Shown in pieces: positions 7,344 to 17,295 of a stretch of DNA of 39,891 nucleotides. The notes below the pieces were generated by a model. It saw only the letters and a list, made by a program, of their open reading frames with translations. It was not told the DNA's origin and ran no database searches. Location: assembly GCA_017436025.1 (NCBI GenBank), contig JAFSDX010000136.1:1-39891 (forward strand), written 5' to 3'. The position numbers and the translations under genes are program-made. Position 1 is the stretch's first letter; each line of letters begins with the position of its first letter. The DNA is from Thermoguttaceae bacterium (GTDB taxonomy: Bacteria; Planctomycetota; Planctomycetia; Pirellulales; Thermoguttaceae).

Positions 7344-9695
7344 TCAAAAATCGTCGACGTTAAAATTTTTCTTAAATCCGCCTTGAACGACCTTAAGTTC
7401 GAAAGGCCCCCAAACGTTCGAGTCCGCCTCAAACCGCGTTCGATAAACGCCTTTTTTCTTGACGTCCGTTAAAACGACGGAAAAATGTTGCCCGTCTTCC
7501 GTTTGCGCCGGATATCGCCTAACCGCGCCCGCTGTTTCAACCGTAACGAACGCGGCGCCGTTAAGCGGTCGTTTGGCAAAGAACTCGATCGTCGGCGCGC
7601 TATTGAAAGCGCATCGAGCCTCCAAGGTCAACAATTCGACCTCGACGCGAGATTTGCTAAAATCGCAAAGCGTCAACTCGACGACCGGAACGAGCGTTTC
7701 CTCGAGCGTCGCGCCGCCGTGCGTCTCCGCCGCGGCCGCGCGGCTTCCCTTGAAACGTCCGTAATCGGCTAACGCCAACCATCCGTTTTCTTCCGTCGCA
7801 TACGGAAAAATTTCTTCGTCGACGTTTTCCGAAATCAAGCGACAACGACCGTTATGTTTGCCGGGCGTCGACGCGTCGTATTTTTCAAACTCCGCTTTTT
7901 GAGCGCTCAAAACCGCTAAACGACTCGCCCCGTGATCGCTCGTTATTACAATCCGACGCAACGCTCCGGATTTCAATTTTTGCGCGGCGCGTTTGATCAA
8001 ATCGCCGATAATCTCCAACTCGTCGGCCAAATAAAGCGGCAAGTTGGTCGCCCAAATCTTCGAATCGTCGTCGACAATTCCGGCGTGTTTAATATCGTCA
8101 AGCCGTCTTTCCCAAAGCTTTTCCCCCGACCACTCGTCGTAACATTTTCTATTTAATTCCGTTATCGAAGGAATCTCCGAGCGCGCGACGCGTTGACAAA
8201 CGCGTAAATTTTCTTTACGCGCCGTCGCTTCAACAAAACCTAAAAACTCGACGCCAAGCGCGTCGCAGCAATACAAGCCGATTTCGTCTTCCGACTCGCC
8301 GTTAGCTTTGGCTTGCCGCAACAAGCCGTCAAGCGCGGTGTCGCGCGTCGGAAGTCGATTGTACAAACGACTTTGCGCGATTTCCTCGACGCGCCGTTCG
8401 AACTCCGGTTCGACGTTTCCCGCCAACTTTTGCCGTTTATAATCGCGAAAGTAGTCGGTTAAGAAATCCGAATCGCTCCCCGCGTTTATGCAAACGTTTT
8501 CCGTATAAGCGATTAAGTCGGGACAAACGCGCTTTGTCGCTTCCTGATCCAACCAACCTTGACAACGAATCGCTTCTCGCCGTTCCGCCGCCGTTAAATC
8601 GGTAAGTCGTTTAAGTCTGTTTTTTAACGACTTATCGCGACGATTTTCCTCGATAAATTCGCGCGCTTCCGCTTCGACGAATCCGAGCTTACGCAACAAA
8701 TCCTTGCGCTCATCGTAAAGTCGCCAAAATTGCGAATCGGTCGGGTCGACGTCCAAAATCGCGCGAATAACGTTCGCTCTTAACGCTTTGCAATCGAACG
8801 TTTGGTCGAGAACGCGGCGCAAGTACGGGCGCTTTTTTTTATCGACGCTTACTTGGAGCGCAAGGAAATAAAGCCAACCTTCGTAACCGTTTAACGTTTG
8901 TTCAAAAGAAGACGTCGCGGCAAGATCGCCTTCCCAACCTCGTTTGCGAAAAACGGCTTTCCAATCGTTGTTTTCTTCGGAAAATTCTCGCGCCAAGGCC
9001 TCCCACTTCTCGGCGTCGCCGTAGTTTCTTAACGCGTCGGCGTTAGGTAAATAAGGCGCGACCAAATCAAACGCCGACGCAATTAGACGCGTCGAACAAA
9101 GCGCCGCGTCTAAATTTAAATCGGTCTTAACAACAAACGGCTTCGACCTTTGCGAAATCGATATTTCGCTCTCATTATCTTCGAAAGCGGTTAATAATTC
9201 TTTAAGGCCAACTAAACACTTATCGTATGAAAGTTCGGCGGCGATTTGTTCCACCCGAATATCGCTTTTGCAATCTTCCGAAAAATAGAGCCGTTTGATT
9301 CGAGCGAAACGCCGATCGGCGCGGCGCATCGTTTCAACGATTTCGGCGACGCCGCGCAACAGCAAAACGACCTTGCCCTTTCCCTCCAGTTGTAAAGACC
9401 GCAAAATATCAAGTTGGACGCGAGCTTCGCTTTCTCCGCGCAACGCCAAATACTCTCCAAGCCCCAAAAGCGCGCAATGTTTTTTCGATTCCTTCAACTC
9501 GTCCCGCAACAAATCAAGGCACGGTTCGCAATCGGCGTCTTTGCAAAAATCGCTCGTTTTAAGGATTTGGAACCCCATCTCGCCTAAGGCTCGCTTGGCC
9601 GCGATCCATTCGGAGTCGCCGACGACGTAGAAAAACGGCGTCGCGACGTCCGAATTTAAATATTTTTCAATCGCGTTTTTGGCTTGCGAAATCAT
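7344..9695 (-). CDS. pglZ: BREX PglZ, alkaline-phosphatase-superfamily protein
   Basis: PglZ is the one protein common to all BREX types. This 783-residue copy has an N-terminal segment typical of the family (FFYVVGDSEWIAAKRAL), a long helical middle, and the phosphatase-superfamily metal site 'VITSDHGASRLAVLS' with D587-H588-G589. A C-terminal beta-rich domain follows ('EETLVPVVELTL'). Its stop is 12 nt before brxL, and its ATG overlaps the end of the giant ATPase by 4 nt. The exact substrate of PglZ is not settled; in BREX it is needed for both self-marking and exclusion. Confidence 0.85.
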   Translation of the reverse strand: MISQAKNAIEKYLNSDVATPFFYVVGDSEWIAAKRALGEMGFQILKTSDFCKDADCEPCLDLLRDELKESKKHCALLGLGEYLALRGESEARVQLDILRSLQLEGKGKVVLLLRGVAEIVETMRRADRRFARIKRLYFSEDCKSDIRVEQIAAELSYDKCLVGLKELLTAFEDNESEISISQRSKPFVVKTDLNLDAALCSTRLIASAFDLVAPYLPNADALRNYGDAEKWEALAREFSEENNDWKAVFRKRGWEGDLAATSSFEQTLNGYEGWLYFLALQVSVDKKKRPYLRRVLDQTFDCKALRANVIRAILDVDPTDSQFWRLYDERKDLLRKLGFVEAEAREFIEENRRDKSLKNRLKRLTDLTAAERREAIRCQGWLDQEATKRVCPDLIAYTENVCINAGSDSDFLTDYFRDYKRQKLAGNVEPEFERRVEEIAQSRLYNRLPTRDTALDGLLRQAKANGESEDEIGLYCCDALGVEFLGFVEATARKENLRVCQRVARSEIPSITELNRKCYDEWSGEKLWERRLDDIKHAGIVDDDSKIWATNLPLYLADELEIIGDLIKRAAQKLKSGALRRIVITSDHGASRLAVLSAQKAEFEKYDASTPGKHNGRCRLISENVDEEIFPYATEENGWLALADYGRFKGSRAAAAETHGGATLEETLVPVVELTLCDFSKSRVEVELLTLEARCAFNSAPTIEFFAKRPLNGAAFVTVETAGAVRRYPAQTEDGQHFSVVLTDVKKKGVYRTRFEADSNVWGPFELKVVQGGFKKNFNVDDF

Positions 9696-12600
9696 TCGTC
9701 GTCTCCCAAAATTTCGAGACCGACGATCGAGTTTCCTTTTACAAGTCTTTTCAAATAAGACTTTAATTTCAGCTCACTCATCTGGTCGATTTTCGTCAAC
9801 ACGCGCTCGGCGCCCTGCGAACGATATTCCGCGTCGACCAAATTACGCGTTAACGTTTCAATCGCGGGATTGCCAAACCAAGCGTAAACGGGAATCGCCG
9901 TTTCCTCCAACGCGCCGAGAATTTGCTCGCGTGTTACCAATCGTCGCGCTCCGGCGGATTTAAGGAAAGCTCTTTCGAACGCGTCGCGCCGTCGTTCTTC
10001 GTCGTCCAAAAAGCGGAAGAAATCGGCGTTTCGCAAATACTCGAACGCTTCGTTAATCTCGTACTCTTCGGGGTTAGTTTTGTTCAACGTTTCGAAAGCG
10101 CGTTTGGCGTCCTCGAACTCTTCGTTGGGTATCAGGCATAAAATCGGCGTTTTATTGAGTTGCGACCATTCGACCGGCGTTCGCGTTCCCGTTTTTTCGA
10201 ACCAGAATTTTTCGAGTCGCGCCTTTAAGCGAGCTTGCGTGATTTTGGCGACTTCGTCGACGACGCGCGCTTCGCATTCGGAGGTCGAAAACTCGAACAT
10301 TCCAAGCGGCATACGATTGCGCAAACGTTTGATTTCTTCGTCGTTCAAGTTTTCGAGGAAATTTGCGTAAACCTCTTTAAACGCGTCTTTTCCAGCGAGC
10401 AATAATTCGCGAACGTCGTCGCGTCGCGCTTCCATTTCGCTTGTCGTCGCCTTCAAAAAATCAACCTGAATCGTTTCGCCGCGGATAATTTGGCTCAACG
10501 CGTCGACGAAATTTTCGAGTTCGACGTATCGCGCCGCCGCTTGCGCGTTTGAAAACGGAATTCGACGCGCCGCTTCTCGCAACGCGGAGAGGGCCGCCTT
10601 TTTAGAGTTCGCCTTGGTCGACGTTCGAAGAACTTCGTTCGTCGCGTTCGCAAAAGCGTACTCGATCGCGAGGTTTCGAAGTTCCTCGTCTTGCGTTTCG
10701 TCGTTCCAAAGCGCCTGATGCTTAACGCTCGTAAAGCGCGTTTTGACGTCGTCTAACAAATTCGTTTGCGCGCCGATTTTTTCGGCGAGAATCCAAAGTC
10801 GACCGTCGTCAAAATCGCGCAAATAAAGTTCGGCGCCTTTGCTAAAGTTTTCCGGATTCAGCGCTTCCTTCAATTCGTCGCACAAGGAGCGTCGTTTAAG
10901 CGCAATCTTCCCAATTTCCCTCGCGATTTCAAGCTGGGCGTCGCCTTCGCTTTTATGCAAGTCGACGAAGCGTTTGGCAATTTCGTAAACCTCTTTCCCG
11001 ACGACGTTTGCGATAAAACGCAACGGAAAACCGCGACGCTGCAAACACGCCGATACCGCGCTCGCTCCCTGCGCCGGAGACGAACAACTTTTCGGCGCGC
11101 CCCAAGCGGTTACGACGTCGTAAAACGCGCGCTCTTCCGGCGTTTGCTTCACAATGTAAGAATCGCTTTTTGCTTTCTTGTCGATCTGCGCGCCCAACGC
11201 GTCGCTTAACGAATCGACGTTCATTTCGCTCTGCAGTCCGTGCGAATCGGAAAAGCGCAGTTTTCTATCCTCGCCGTATTCCTTTAAAAGAAAACCGGTT
11301 AGGAACGAATAACAATTGCAGCGCGCGAACCCGTATTCGTTTTGCAGAAAACTCCAAATCTCCGAAAGCGCGACTTGTCCGTTTCGTTTGAAGGAAGCGG
11401 CGATCGTTTCGTCGAGCGCGATTTTGATTTTCGAGATTTTTTCGTCCGGAAACGCCTTCCAATAATCGGGAAGCGTCAAAATTTCCGCCGGCGAAAAGAC
11501 TTTTTTCTCAATGCCGACAACGACGCCGCTCGTTTTCCCCAAACGAGCTTCAAGCCCGTTTTTCGCGCTCGCTTTAGTTTGCGTCGCTTTCAACATATTG
11601 TCGGTTAGTCCGTCGAAATCGAACGCCGTTCGGAACTTAGCCGTTACGATCTCTTGAAGGACGTCGCGCAACGCCGCCGCGGAACCGCAACGCCAATCTT
11701 TACCGTTATAATACACAATGTAGCGTCCTTTTTCAAACGCGTTTTTCCACTCGCGCAAAATTTCTTTCGCTTTGGCGGCGTTGGAACTCGAGGCGGCGCG
11801 GTCGGCGCCTTGATAATATTCGGCAAGCGCGGCAAATTCGACGTAATTCTCGATCTGTTCTTCATTTAAGGTCGTAGCCGAAGCGTCGATGAAAACGACG
11901 TCGTCGTTTTCCGGTTTCGCCGCCGACTCGCGAATCTTCGCCTGCAACTTCTCCGCTTCGTCTTTTCGCATCGCAAAACCGGCCAACGCCGCGAAACGCC
12001 AGGACTCTTGGCCTCGCTGACGAAACGCGTTCAAATCCCGCGTCCATCCGTCGAAGGAAGCGCTTGCGATTTCGCCGGTTCCGGGAATATTTTCGAAACG
12101 CAAATTCAACGCGGAACTAAGCGCAAGAGCGCCGCGCAACCCGGCGTCGTCGATCAGTCTGCTCGTCTTTAAACCGTTGCGAATATTTTCTTTAATCTCG
12201 TCGATCTTCGACTGATCTCCGGTCGACATTTCGACGGCGTACACCTCGGTCTTTTTATCGATCTTCTTTTTAAAGAGAACGCCGGCGCGCATCATTTTGT
12301 CGGCGATGTTGCAAGAGCGCGCGCCTTCTAGACTTGCGGTTCCTTCGAAAACGCCGCGCAGATTCTCCTCGGTCGCGTGGAAAAGCGGAACCGAACCGTT
12401 CAACGCGGCGTCGAGCGCTTGCATAATCAAAATCGCTTTCAAAACGACTTGCTCTTCGTCGCGCAAATTTCGCCGTCGCGGTTCGTAACCGTCCAAAACG
12501 TCGGCGATTCGACGGTCTAAATCGCGGCGTCCCTTCTCGTAAAAGAAGTTCCAAAGCATATCGATCGTCAGCAACGGGCGGTCTTCCTCGGGCCCGTAAT

Positions 12601-13852
12601 TTTTGATAAACCATTGAAACGCTTGCGTTTCGCCGTCGTCGACCGTTTTAATAAAGTCGAACATACTCCGTTGATTCGACTTAAAGGTCGACGCGATGTA
12701 CTTTAACGCGACGGCGGCGTACGGCTGAATCGGCATAATGCTCTTCATCGTTCGCTCGTCGACGCGAACCAACGAGGCGACGCCGCGCCGCGAACTCCCC
12801 AAGCGCGAGTTCAAGTCCTCCGCCATTTCGCTCCAACGGTCGTTCATTCCGTCGCGAACGGTCAACGCGCAAGAAATCAACTCGAAAGCGACGGAGTCCG
12901 GCAGTTTAATCTCCACCGGAAGAAAACGGTCGCGTATCTTCTTCCAATTTGAGTCTTGCGACGGCGCGAAGTAGGCCCCCGACTCGTGCGTGATCGGCAC
13001 GATAAAGAACGGAGTCTCCGCGTTCAGTTCGACCAAACGTTGAAACGAGGTTAAACTGTTGCGATTATTGATGAAATACTCGGAAAATTCGTCCCAAATA
13101 AAGACGATTTGCAGCTCGTTCGCCGCGATCACGTCTTTGAGCCAATCGCAAAGGTCGTCGACCGTAAGTTCAAACGCGGTAATGCCTTCCGCGTCTCCGA
13201 TGCTCAAAATTTTCCCGATCAAATCGCCGACGTCTCCGCCGCCGCGCAACCTGTCGAGAACTTCGTCGGTCGAGCGGTACGGGAAGGACGAATATTTCCC
13301 CTTCAAGAGCGCGTCAAACATCGCTTTTTGCGCGTCTTTCGAAAGCCAAGCGACAACCGAATCGCGAAGCGTCGAGTTCCCTAAACACTTGCAATTTTTC
13401 GCTTTGAGCGCGTTCAAAACGCTTTCTTGCACCGCGAAGAAAAGTTTGCGATTGTCGCGAATTTCGCTTGACGACGACCGGTAAACGGTCAAAACGCCGC
13501 GCTCTTTGCAACCGATCAACTTTTGCAGCAAATCCTTCTCTTTTTTCAGCGCGTCGTACTTTTCCCAATATTGAACGAGCTTCTCTTGCGGGACCTCCAA
13601 GATGCGACGCAACGCGTACGCGCATTGGGACTTGCCGCTTCCGTACGCGCCTTCAAGCCAAAGCGACTTTTTGTCGACGCGATTTAAAATTCGTTCCAAC
13701 TTCTTGAGCGCGTCGATGAAGGTCGCGTGCGGGTAAGTTCGCATCCAAAAATCGGGATCGCTCTCTTCCCCCTTTTTGATCGACGAATCGCTAATCGTCG
13801 GAAAATAATCTTCGTCGACGTCGAAATAAGCGTCGTATTTTTCGCTGCGCAT
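9692..13852 (-). CDS. brxC: BREX type 4 BrxC/PglY-like giant P-loop ATPase
   Basis: This intact frame of 1386 residues has Walker A GAYGSGKS (68-75) near the N-terminus and a Walker B-like strand 'LQIVFIWDEFSEYF' (D254, E255). A very long, mostly alpha-helical remainder has no further motif I can name. Large ATPases of this size and layout are the BrxC/PglY component of BREX systems, and the position between brxP and pglZ fits the type 4 gene order. The protein probably acts as a DNA-associated assembly ATPase; this is family inference. It lies 56 nt after brxP, the longest gap in the operon, which holds a perfect 12-bp palindrome. It overlaps pglZ by 4 nt. Confidence 0.8.
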   Translation of the reverse strand: MRSEKYDAYFDVDEDYFPTISDSSIKKGEESDPDFWMRTYPHATFIDALKKLERILNRVDKKSLWLEGAYGSGKSQCAYALRRILEVPQEKLVQYWEKYDALKKEKDLLQKLIGCKERGVLTVYRSSSSEIRDNRKLFFAVQESVLNALKAKNCKCLGNSTLRDSVVAWLSKDAQKAMFDALLKGKYSSFPYRSTDEVLDRLRGGGDVGDLIGKILSIGDAEGITAFELTVDDLCDWLKDVIAANELQIVFIWDEFSEYFINNRNSLTSFQRLVELNAETPFFIVPITHESGAYFAPSQDSNWKKIRDRFLPVEIKLPDSVAFELISCALTVRDGMNDRWSEMAEDLNSRLGSSRRGVASLVRVDERTMKSIMPIQPYAAVALKYIASTFKSNQRSMFDFIKTVDDGETQAFQWFIKNYGPEEDRPLLTIDMLWNFFYEKGRRDLDRRIADVLDGYEPRRRNLRDEEQVVLKAILIMQALDAALNGSVPLFHATEENLRGVFEGTASLEGARSCNIADKMMRAGVLFKKKIDKKTEVYAVEMSTGDQSKIDEIKENIRNGLKTSRLIDDAGLRGALALSSALNLRFENIPGTGEIASASFDGWTRDLNAFRQRGQESWRFAALAGFAMRKDEAEKLQAKIRESAAKPENDDVVFIDASATTLNEEQIENYVEFAALAEYYQGADRAASSSNAAKAKEILREWKNAFEKGRYIVYYNGKDWRCGSAAALRDVLQEIVTAKFRTAFDFDGLTDNMLKATQTKASAKNGLEARLGKTSGVVVGIEKKVFSPAEILTLPDYWKAFPDEKISKIKIALDETIAASFKRNGQVALSEIWSFLQNEYGFARCNCYSFLTGFLLKEYGEDRKLRFSDSHGLQSEMNVDSLSDALGAQIDKKAKSDSYIVKQTPEERAFYDVVTAWGAPKSCSSPAQGASAVSACLQRRGFPLRFIANVVGKEVYEIAKRFVDLHKSEGDAQLEIAREIGKIALKRRSLCDELKEALNPENFSKGAELYLRDFDDGRLWILAEKIGAQTNLLDDVKTRFTSVKHQALWNDETQDEELRNLAIEYAFANATNEVLRTSTKANSKKAALSALREAARRIPFSNAQAAARYVELENFVDALSQIIRGETIQVDFLKATTSEMEARRDDVRELLLAGKDAFKEVYANFLENLNDEEIKRLRNRMPLGMFEFSTSECEARVVDEVAKITQARLKARLEKFWFEKTGTRTPVEWSQLNKTPILCLIPNEEFEDAKRAFETLNKTNPEEYEINEAFEYLRNADFFRFLDDEERRRDAFERAFLKSAGARRLVTREQILGALEETAIPVYAWFGNPAIETLTRNLVDAEYRSQGAERVLTKIDQMSELKLKSYLKRLVKGNSIVGLEILGDDE

Positions 13853-13895
13853 ATCGGCCCCAATCCAGTTGAAACGTTATCAATAAAGACGTTAA

Positions 13896-13907
13896 TTATT
13901 CGAATAA
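13896..13907. repeat. Perfect 12-bp palindrome between brxP and brxC-like genes
   Basis: TTATTCGAATAA lies immediately after the brxP stop codon in the only gap above 50 nt in this operon, which is also AT-rich. It could be a protein-binding site or part of an internal promoter or weak terminator; nothing in the sequence decides between these. Confidence 0.3.
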
Positions 13908-13908
13908 A

Positions 13909-16266
13909 TTAAAACAATCGCAAAACGTCGACGGAGGTTTTGTCGTCGGCCAACGTGATTTTTTCCAGGTCGTGCGTGAAGGACGCGTCGATGAACTCGG
14001 GATATTTAGCGGCAAGTCCGCGCAAAATCTCCACCGTTTCCTCGCGTTCGAGCCCGAAAATCCGAGTCGGCGACACACCATCGCGTTCGATCTCGTCGTC
14101 CATTAAAACCGACAGCGTGAAGCGCTTATAATCGCCGCACTTCTCCGCGAACTTGAAGAGCCCGTAAAGGACGACGAGCGGTTCCGAAACGACGCATTTT
14201 GTTCGGGTTAAGTACTCCTCTTTGCCGTCTTTATCGACGCGACCAAAGTTCAAGTTCGTTCCCATCGGGGTTTCGACAATGCGCTTAAACGCCTTACAAA
14301 TCGACTTAGCGTCCTTCTCTTTCACGTCCTCGGCGCGTAACTTTTCTTCAACGCGGTCTCGCTGATTCTCCGTTCCGACGTCGAAATTGCGAACATACCA
14401 CTCGAACTGCGGGTTCCGCGCGACAAGATTAATCAACATAAGTCCTTGCGCCGTCTCGTCTTCCCACCCAAGTCTTTTGATCAACGCGGCGAAGGGAGTA
14501 AAATCTTTCTTCGCGCTCAGCCCGGCGTCTCGCAAAAAGCGCCCGAAGACCGAAAACTGATTCGGCCCCAACGAATGCTCGGTAAAGAAGTTGTTTTCTA
14601 AGGCGAAAAACGCTTCGAACCACTCGGTTTTCGGCGCGTGGTCGGCGAAAGAGTTCAAGCTCGTCGTTTTTTTCACGGATATGCCTCCTCCTTGCGGATG
14701 ACGGAGCGAATGGAACAACAAGCAACCGCTGTCGATCTCGTAGCGCTCGCGGCATCCGATACAATCGGTTATCTGAATTTTATTGTCGACAAAACGAATC
14801 GCGCCTTGATGACAGTTTGACGCGCATACGTCGCAACCTATGCAATACGCGGCTTTGCGAAACACTTGGCGAAACAGTTTACTAAACGCCGGACGCTCTT
14901 TTAACGTCGCTTCCGGAATCTTGACGACGACTTCCGCGTCGGTTTCCTTCAAGGAAAACTCGATCAGTTCGCGATCGTAATCGACGGTAAACGCGTCGGT
15001 TCCGGTTTGCCGAACGTGCCCGAGCGTTTTAACCCACTCGCGCCATTCGGAAGTCGGCTCCAACATTCTTATTGTCAATTCGCCGCCGTAACTTGTTTCC
15101 GTGCAACGGAATACGTTCTCGTTAAAATCGCGGCCGTTTTTTCGCGCGTTCCAGCCGCCGTTTAAAACGTAAGAGAGGCGTTTTTCCTCCGAATCCTCCG
15201 GCGAATCGTAGCGACTCTTAATCGCGTCGACGTAAAAGTCGACCTCTTTTTCGTAACACGCTCGACGAACGTACTCGTTCGAGCCGCTCGACATCGGACA
15301 GAACAAGCAGCCGGCGCGCGCCAACCCCTTTTTATAGGCGGCGTTTATCGGCAAATCGTTGGCGTACATATAAAGCCAAATTTCGGCCGAAGTCCAGTCG
15401 AGAATCGAGTTATGGCTGTATTGGCCCTTTTGTTTTTTTCCAAAATTTTCCTCGTCGTATCCAAAACGACGCATACTCTCGTGCCGCCGCACGCCGACAA
15501 AATCGAGCCCCGTATAATTGGCGCGATGCGTTATCTCGCGCAGTTTCAACGTTTGCGGCGCGCTCTTATGAACGCTGCAGCACCAACGCAACACCCGGGA
15601 CGGCGGCCCGAAAATCGCCCAACTTTCCTCCGGCGTCATTCGCGATTTCGCGACGTGAAACGCGACGCCGTCCGCCTCGCAAGCGCGACGCGTCGCCTCG
15701 ACCGTCTCGTAAGTGTCCGGAAACTCCATTCCGGTATCCGCAAAGAGAACGACGTAACCGTCGCGAGGAAGGGTTTTGCGCACTAAATCCAGCAATACGA
15801 CGCTGTCCTTCCCGCCCGAAAACGCGACGTGAAAGCAGTCGAGCTTGCCGCGTCGCTTCTCGTAGACGTTTTTAATCTTCTTAACCGTCGCGTTTTCAAT
15901 GATTTCGAGCGTTTTCGCGTTCGCGGCGATCATCTTTTTTAGGTCGACCGGTCGCAGTTTGCGCCCTTTCGGTTCCAATTCGAGAGCGACGCCGTTTTCG
16001 TCTTTTTCGAGAACGATTTCCGGCGCTTCGTAAAGGTTGCCCCCTTTAAGGTTAACGACTTTGCGCCCGCGATAATAATAGACGTTCGCCTCGGCCCACA
16101 TGTACGGCGCTTCGTTTTGCGCGTCGTATTTCCAAACGTCGCCGAACCCCAATAAATCGAGTTCCGCCGCGTAAACCGGACGCGGTTCTTTCGACAGTCC
16201 GCCGTCGCTCGAGGTCGGTTTCAATAAAATTCCGCCGGTTTTCGGATCGTATGAATACGAATACAT
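13909..16266 (-). CDS. brxP: BREX type 4 BrxP-like PAPS-reductase with [4Fe-4S] ferredoxin domain
   Basis: This 785-residue fusion protein belongs to the PAPS reductase/DndC superfamily. An N-terminal domain of about 140 residues precedes the PP-loop SGGKDS (150-155) and the 'FADTGMEFPDT' motif (about 175-185). Cysteine pairs follow at 229-230 (RWCCS) and 320/323 (GCLFCP). A ferredoxin-like block has C475, C478, C481 and C485, then C502 and C505, fit for Fe-S clusters. The last 240 residues ('FFTEHSLGPNQFSVFGRFL') resemble the DUF4007 partner found beside DndC-like proteins. PP-loop enzymes adenylate a substrate before sulfur transfer or reduction. In the published BREX classification, a PAPS reductase replaces the PglX methylase in type 4. 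I infer a sulfur-based DNA mark. The upstream fragment ends by a 1-nt overlap (TAATG). Confidence 0.82.
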   Translation of the reverse strand: MYSYSYDPKTGGILLKPTSSDGGLSKEPRPVYAAELDLLGFGDVWKYDAQNEAPYMWAEANVYYYRGRKVVNLKGGNLYEAPEIVLEKDENGVALELEPKGRKLRPVDLKKMIAANAKTLEIIENATVKKIKNVYEKRRGKLDCFHVAFSGGKDSVVLLDLVRKTLPRDGYVVLFADTGMEFPDTYETVEATRRACEADGVAFHVAKSRMTPEESWAIFGPPSRVLRWCCSVHKSAPQTLKLREITHRANYTGLDFVGVRRHESMRRFGYDEENFGKKQKGQYSHNSILDWTSAEIWLYMYANDLPINAAYKKGLARAGCLFCPMSSGSNEYVRRACYEKEVDFYVDAIKSRYDSPEDSEEKRLSYVLNGGWNARKNGRDFNENVFRCTETSYGGELTIRMLEPTSEWREWVKTLGHVRQTGTDAFTVDYDRELIEFSLKETDAEVVVKIPEATLKERPAFSKLFRQVFRKAAYCIGCDVCASNCHQGAIRFVDNKIQITDCIGCRERYEIDSGCLLFHSLRHPQGGGISVKKTTSLNSFADHAPKTEWFEAFFALENNFFTEHSLGPNQFSVFGRFLRDAGLSAKKDFTPFAALIKRLGWEDETAQGLMLINLVARNPQFEWYVRNFDVGTENQRDRVEEKLRAEDVKEKDAKSICKAFKRIVETPMGTNLNFGRVDKDGKEEYLTRTKCVVSEPLVVLYGLFKFAEKCGDYKRFTLSVLMDDEIERDGVSPTRIFGLEREETVEILRGLAAKYPEFIDASFTHDLEKITLADDKTSVDVLRLF

Positions 16267-17198
16267 TAACGCGCCTCCTTTCGCATCGCTTTGGCCTTGG
16301 AAATAATGTCGCCGAGAATTTTTTCGGAACGCCCGTCGGCAAGATAACCCGCGTCGATTAAGACGTTAGCGACCGCCGATTTATCGAGACAAACGTTCGC
16401 GAACGCGGCGAACTCGCTCGCGCCGTCAAGGAACGTCTTTTCCGAATCGACGCGAAACACGGCGCCGGTCGACGACTTATTAAAAGAACGCGCTTCCCAA
16501 CGATAGCGCCGGCTGAAACGTCGGCAAAAACTCTCCAGCACGCAAACGCTCCAAGCGACGCCGCAGCGCGGAAACTGAGAAAACGACGTAAACTCTTTGG
16601 AACCAGCGTGTTCGCGCTTCGGTTCGAGCGTCGCAAAGAACGCGTCGAGCGCGGCGTCGGTCGCCTCGACGTCAAAATCAAGAAAACAATCCGGGCAGAA
16701 AACGCCCTGTTCCAGACAAACGAGCGAAGTCCAAGCCGCTTCCAACGCTAAATTCTGAGCGTCGACCGACTTACCGCCCGTCAAATCGAGCGCAAAATCG
16801 CGGATTTCCTCCAAATCCAGGCGCGAACCGGCGGCGCGGCAGAAGCGCCGAACGACTTCGACGCGATTCAGCTTTTCCCCTTTTTCGGAAATTAGGCGCC
16901 CATACAGCCGAAATTCGTCTTTGAGCGCCAATTCGAAAAGGGCCCGACGCAAAAGTTCCGGCGTCGCTTCCTCGTTGCGCGCTTCCAAGCGCCCCAACGG
17001 CAATTCGCCGATCGTCAAGAAACCGACTTCGGAAACTTTGTCTTTAGTAAAGTTAAGAGCGGCTTCTTTTTCTTCGTTCGGAACGTCGAGCCGATCGAAA
17101 CGAACGTAAAGCTCCTTATCGACGCTTAGAAACGCGTTCGACTTCGAGAGAACGTCGTCGACCGACGACGCCGGAATATAGGGCAAGCGTTCGCGCAA
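16266..17198 (-). CDS. C-terminal part of split BREX-4 repeat protein (out of frame with 498-aa part)
   Basis: This frame has no ATG; the first usual start codon is TTG 17198, giving 310 residues. The frame is open upstream to the (TA)6 tract and reads like coding sequence there ('AENEIIEAELLRVWSDATCE'). Residues from there through about 'LYVRFDRLDVPNEEKEAA' line up with residues 251-331 of the 498-residue protein encoded upstream ('IERVWQ', 'LLIPKSKIRAYL', 'VEASEKEAM'). It is therefore the missing second half of a tandem repeat and not a separate gene. The rest (about 230 residues) has no domain I recognise; it includes a CPDC motif. The stop overlaps the brxP start by 1 nt. It may be made only when the TA tract changes length, or from an internal start. 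Confidence 0.6.
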   Translation of the reverse strand: MRERLPYIPASSVDDVLSKSNAFLSVDKELYVRFDRLDVPNEEKEAALNFTKDKVSEVGFLTIGELPLGRLEARNEEATPELLRRALFELALKDEFRLYGRLISEKGEKLNRVEVVRRFCRAAGSRLDLEEIRDFALDLTGGKSVDAQNLALEAAWTSLVCLEQGVFCPDCFLDFDVEATDAALDAFFATLEPKREHAGSKEFTSFSQFPRCGVAWSVCVLESFCRRFSRRYRWEARSFNKSSTGAVFRVDSEKTFLDGASEFAAFANVCLDKSAVANVLIDAGYLADGRSEKILGDIISKAKAMRKEAR

Positions 17199-17295
17199 AT
17201 CGGCGGCGCGTTCGCACGTCGCGTCGCTCCAAACGCGAAGGAGCTCCGCCTCGATAATCTCGTTTTCGGCTAAATCGCCGCTCGAAGTCGTTGAC

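Noticed and set aside
4481..16266. A classical dnd or ssp phosphorothioation operon
   Set aside because: Desulfurase and DndC-like genes are present, but there is no DndB, DndD, DndE or Ssp partner. PglZ, BrxL and the giant ATPase point to BREX type 4.
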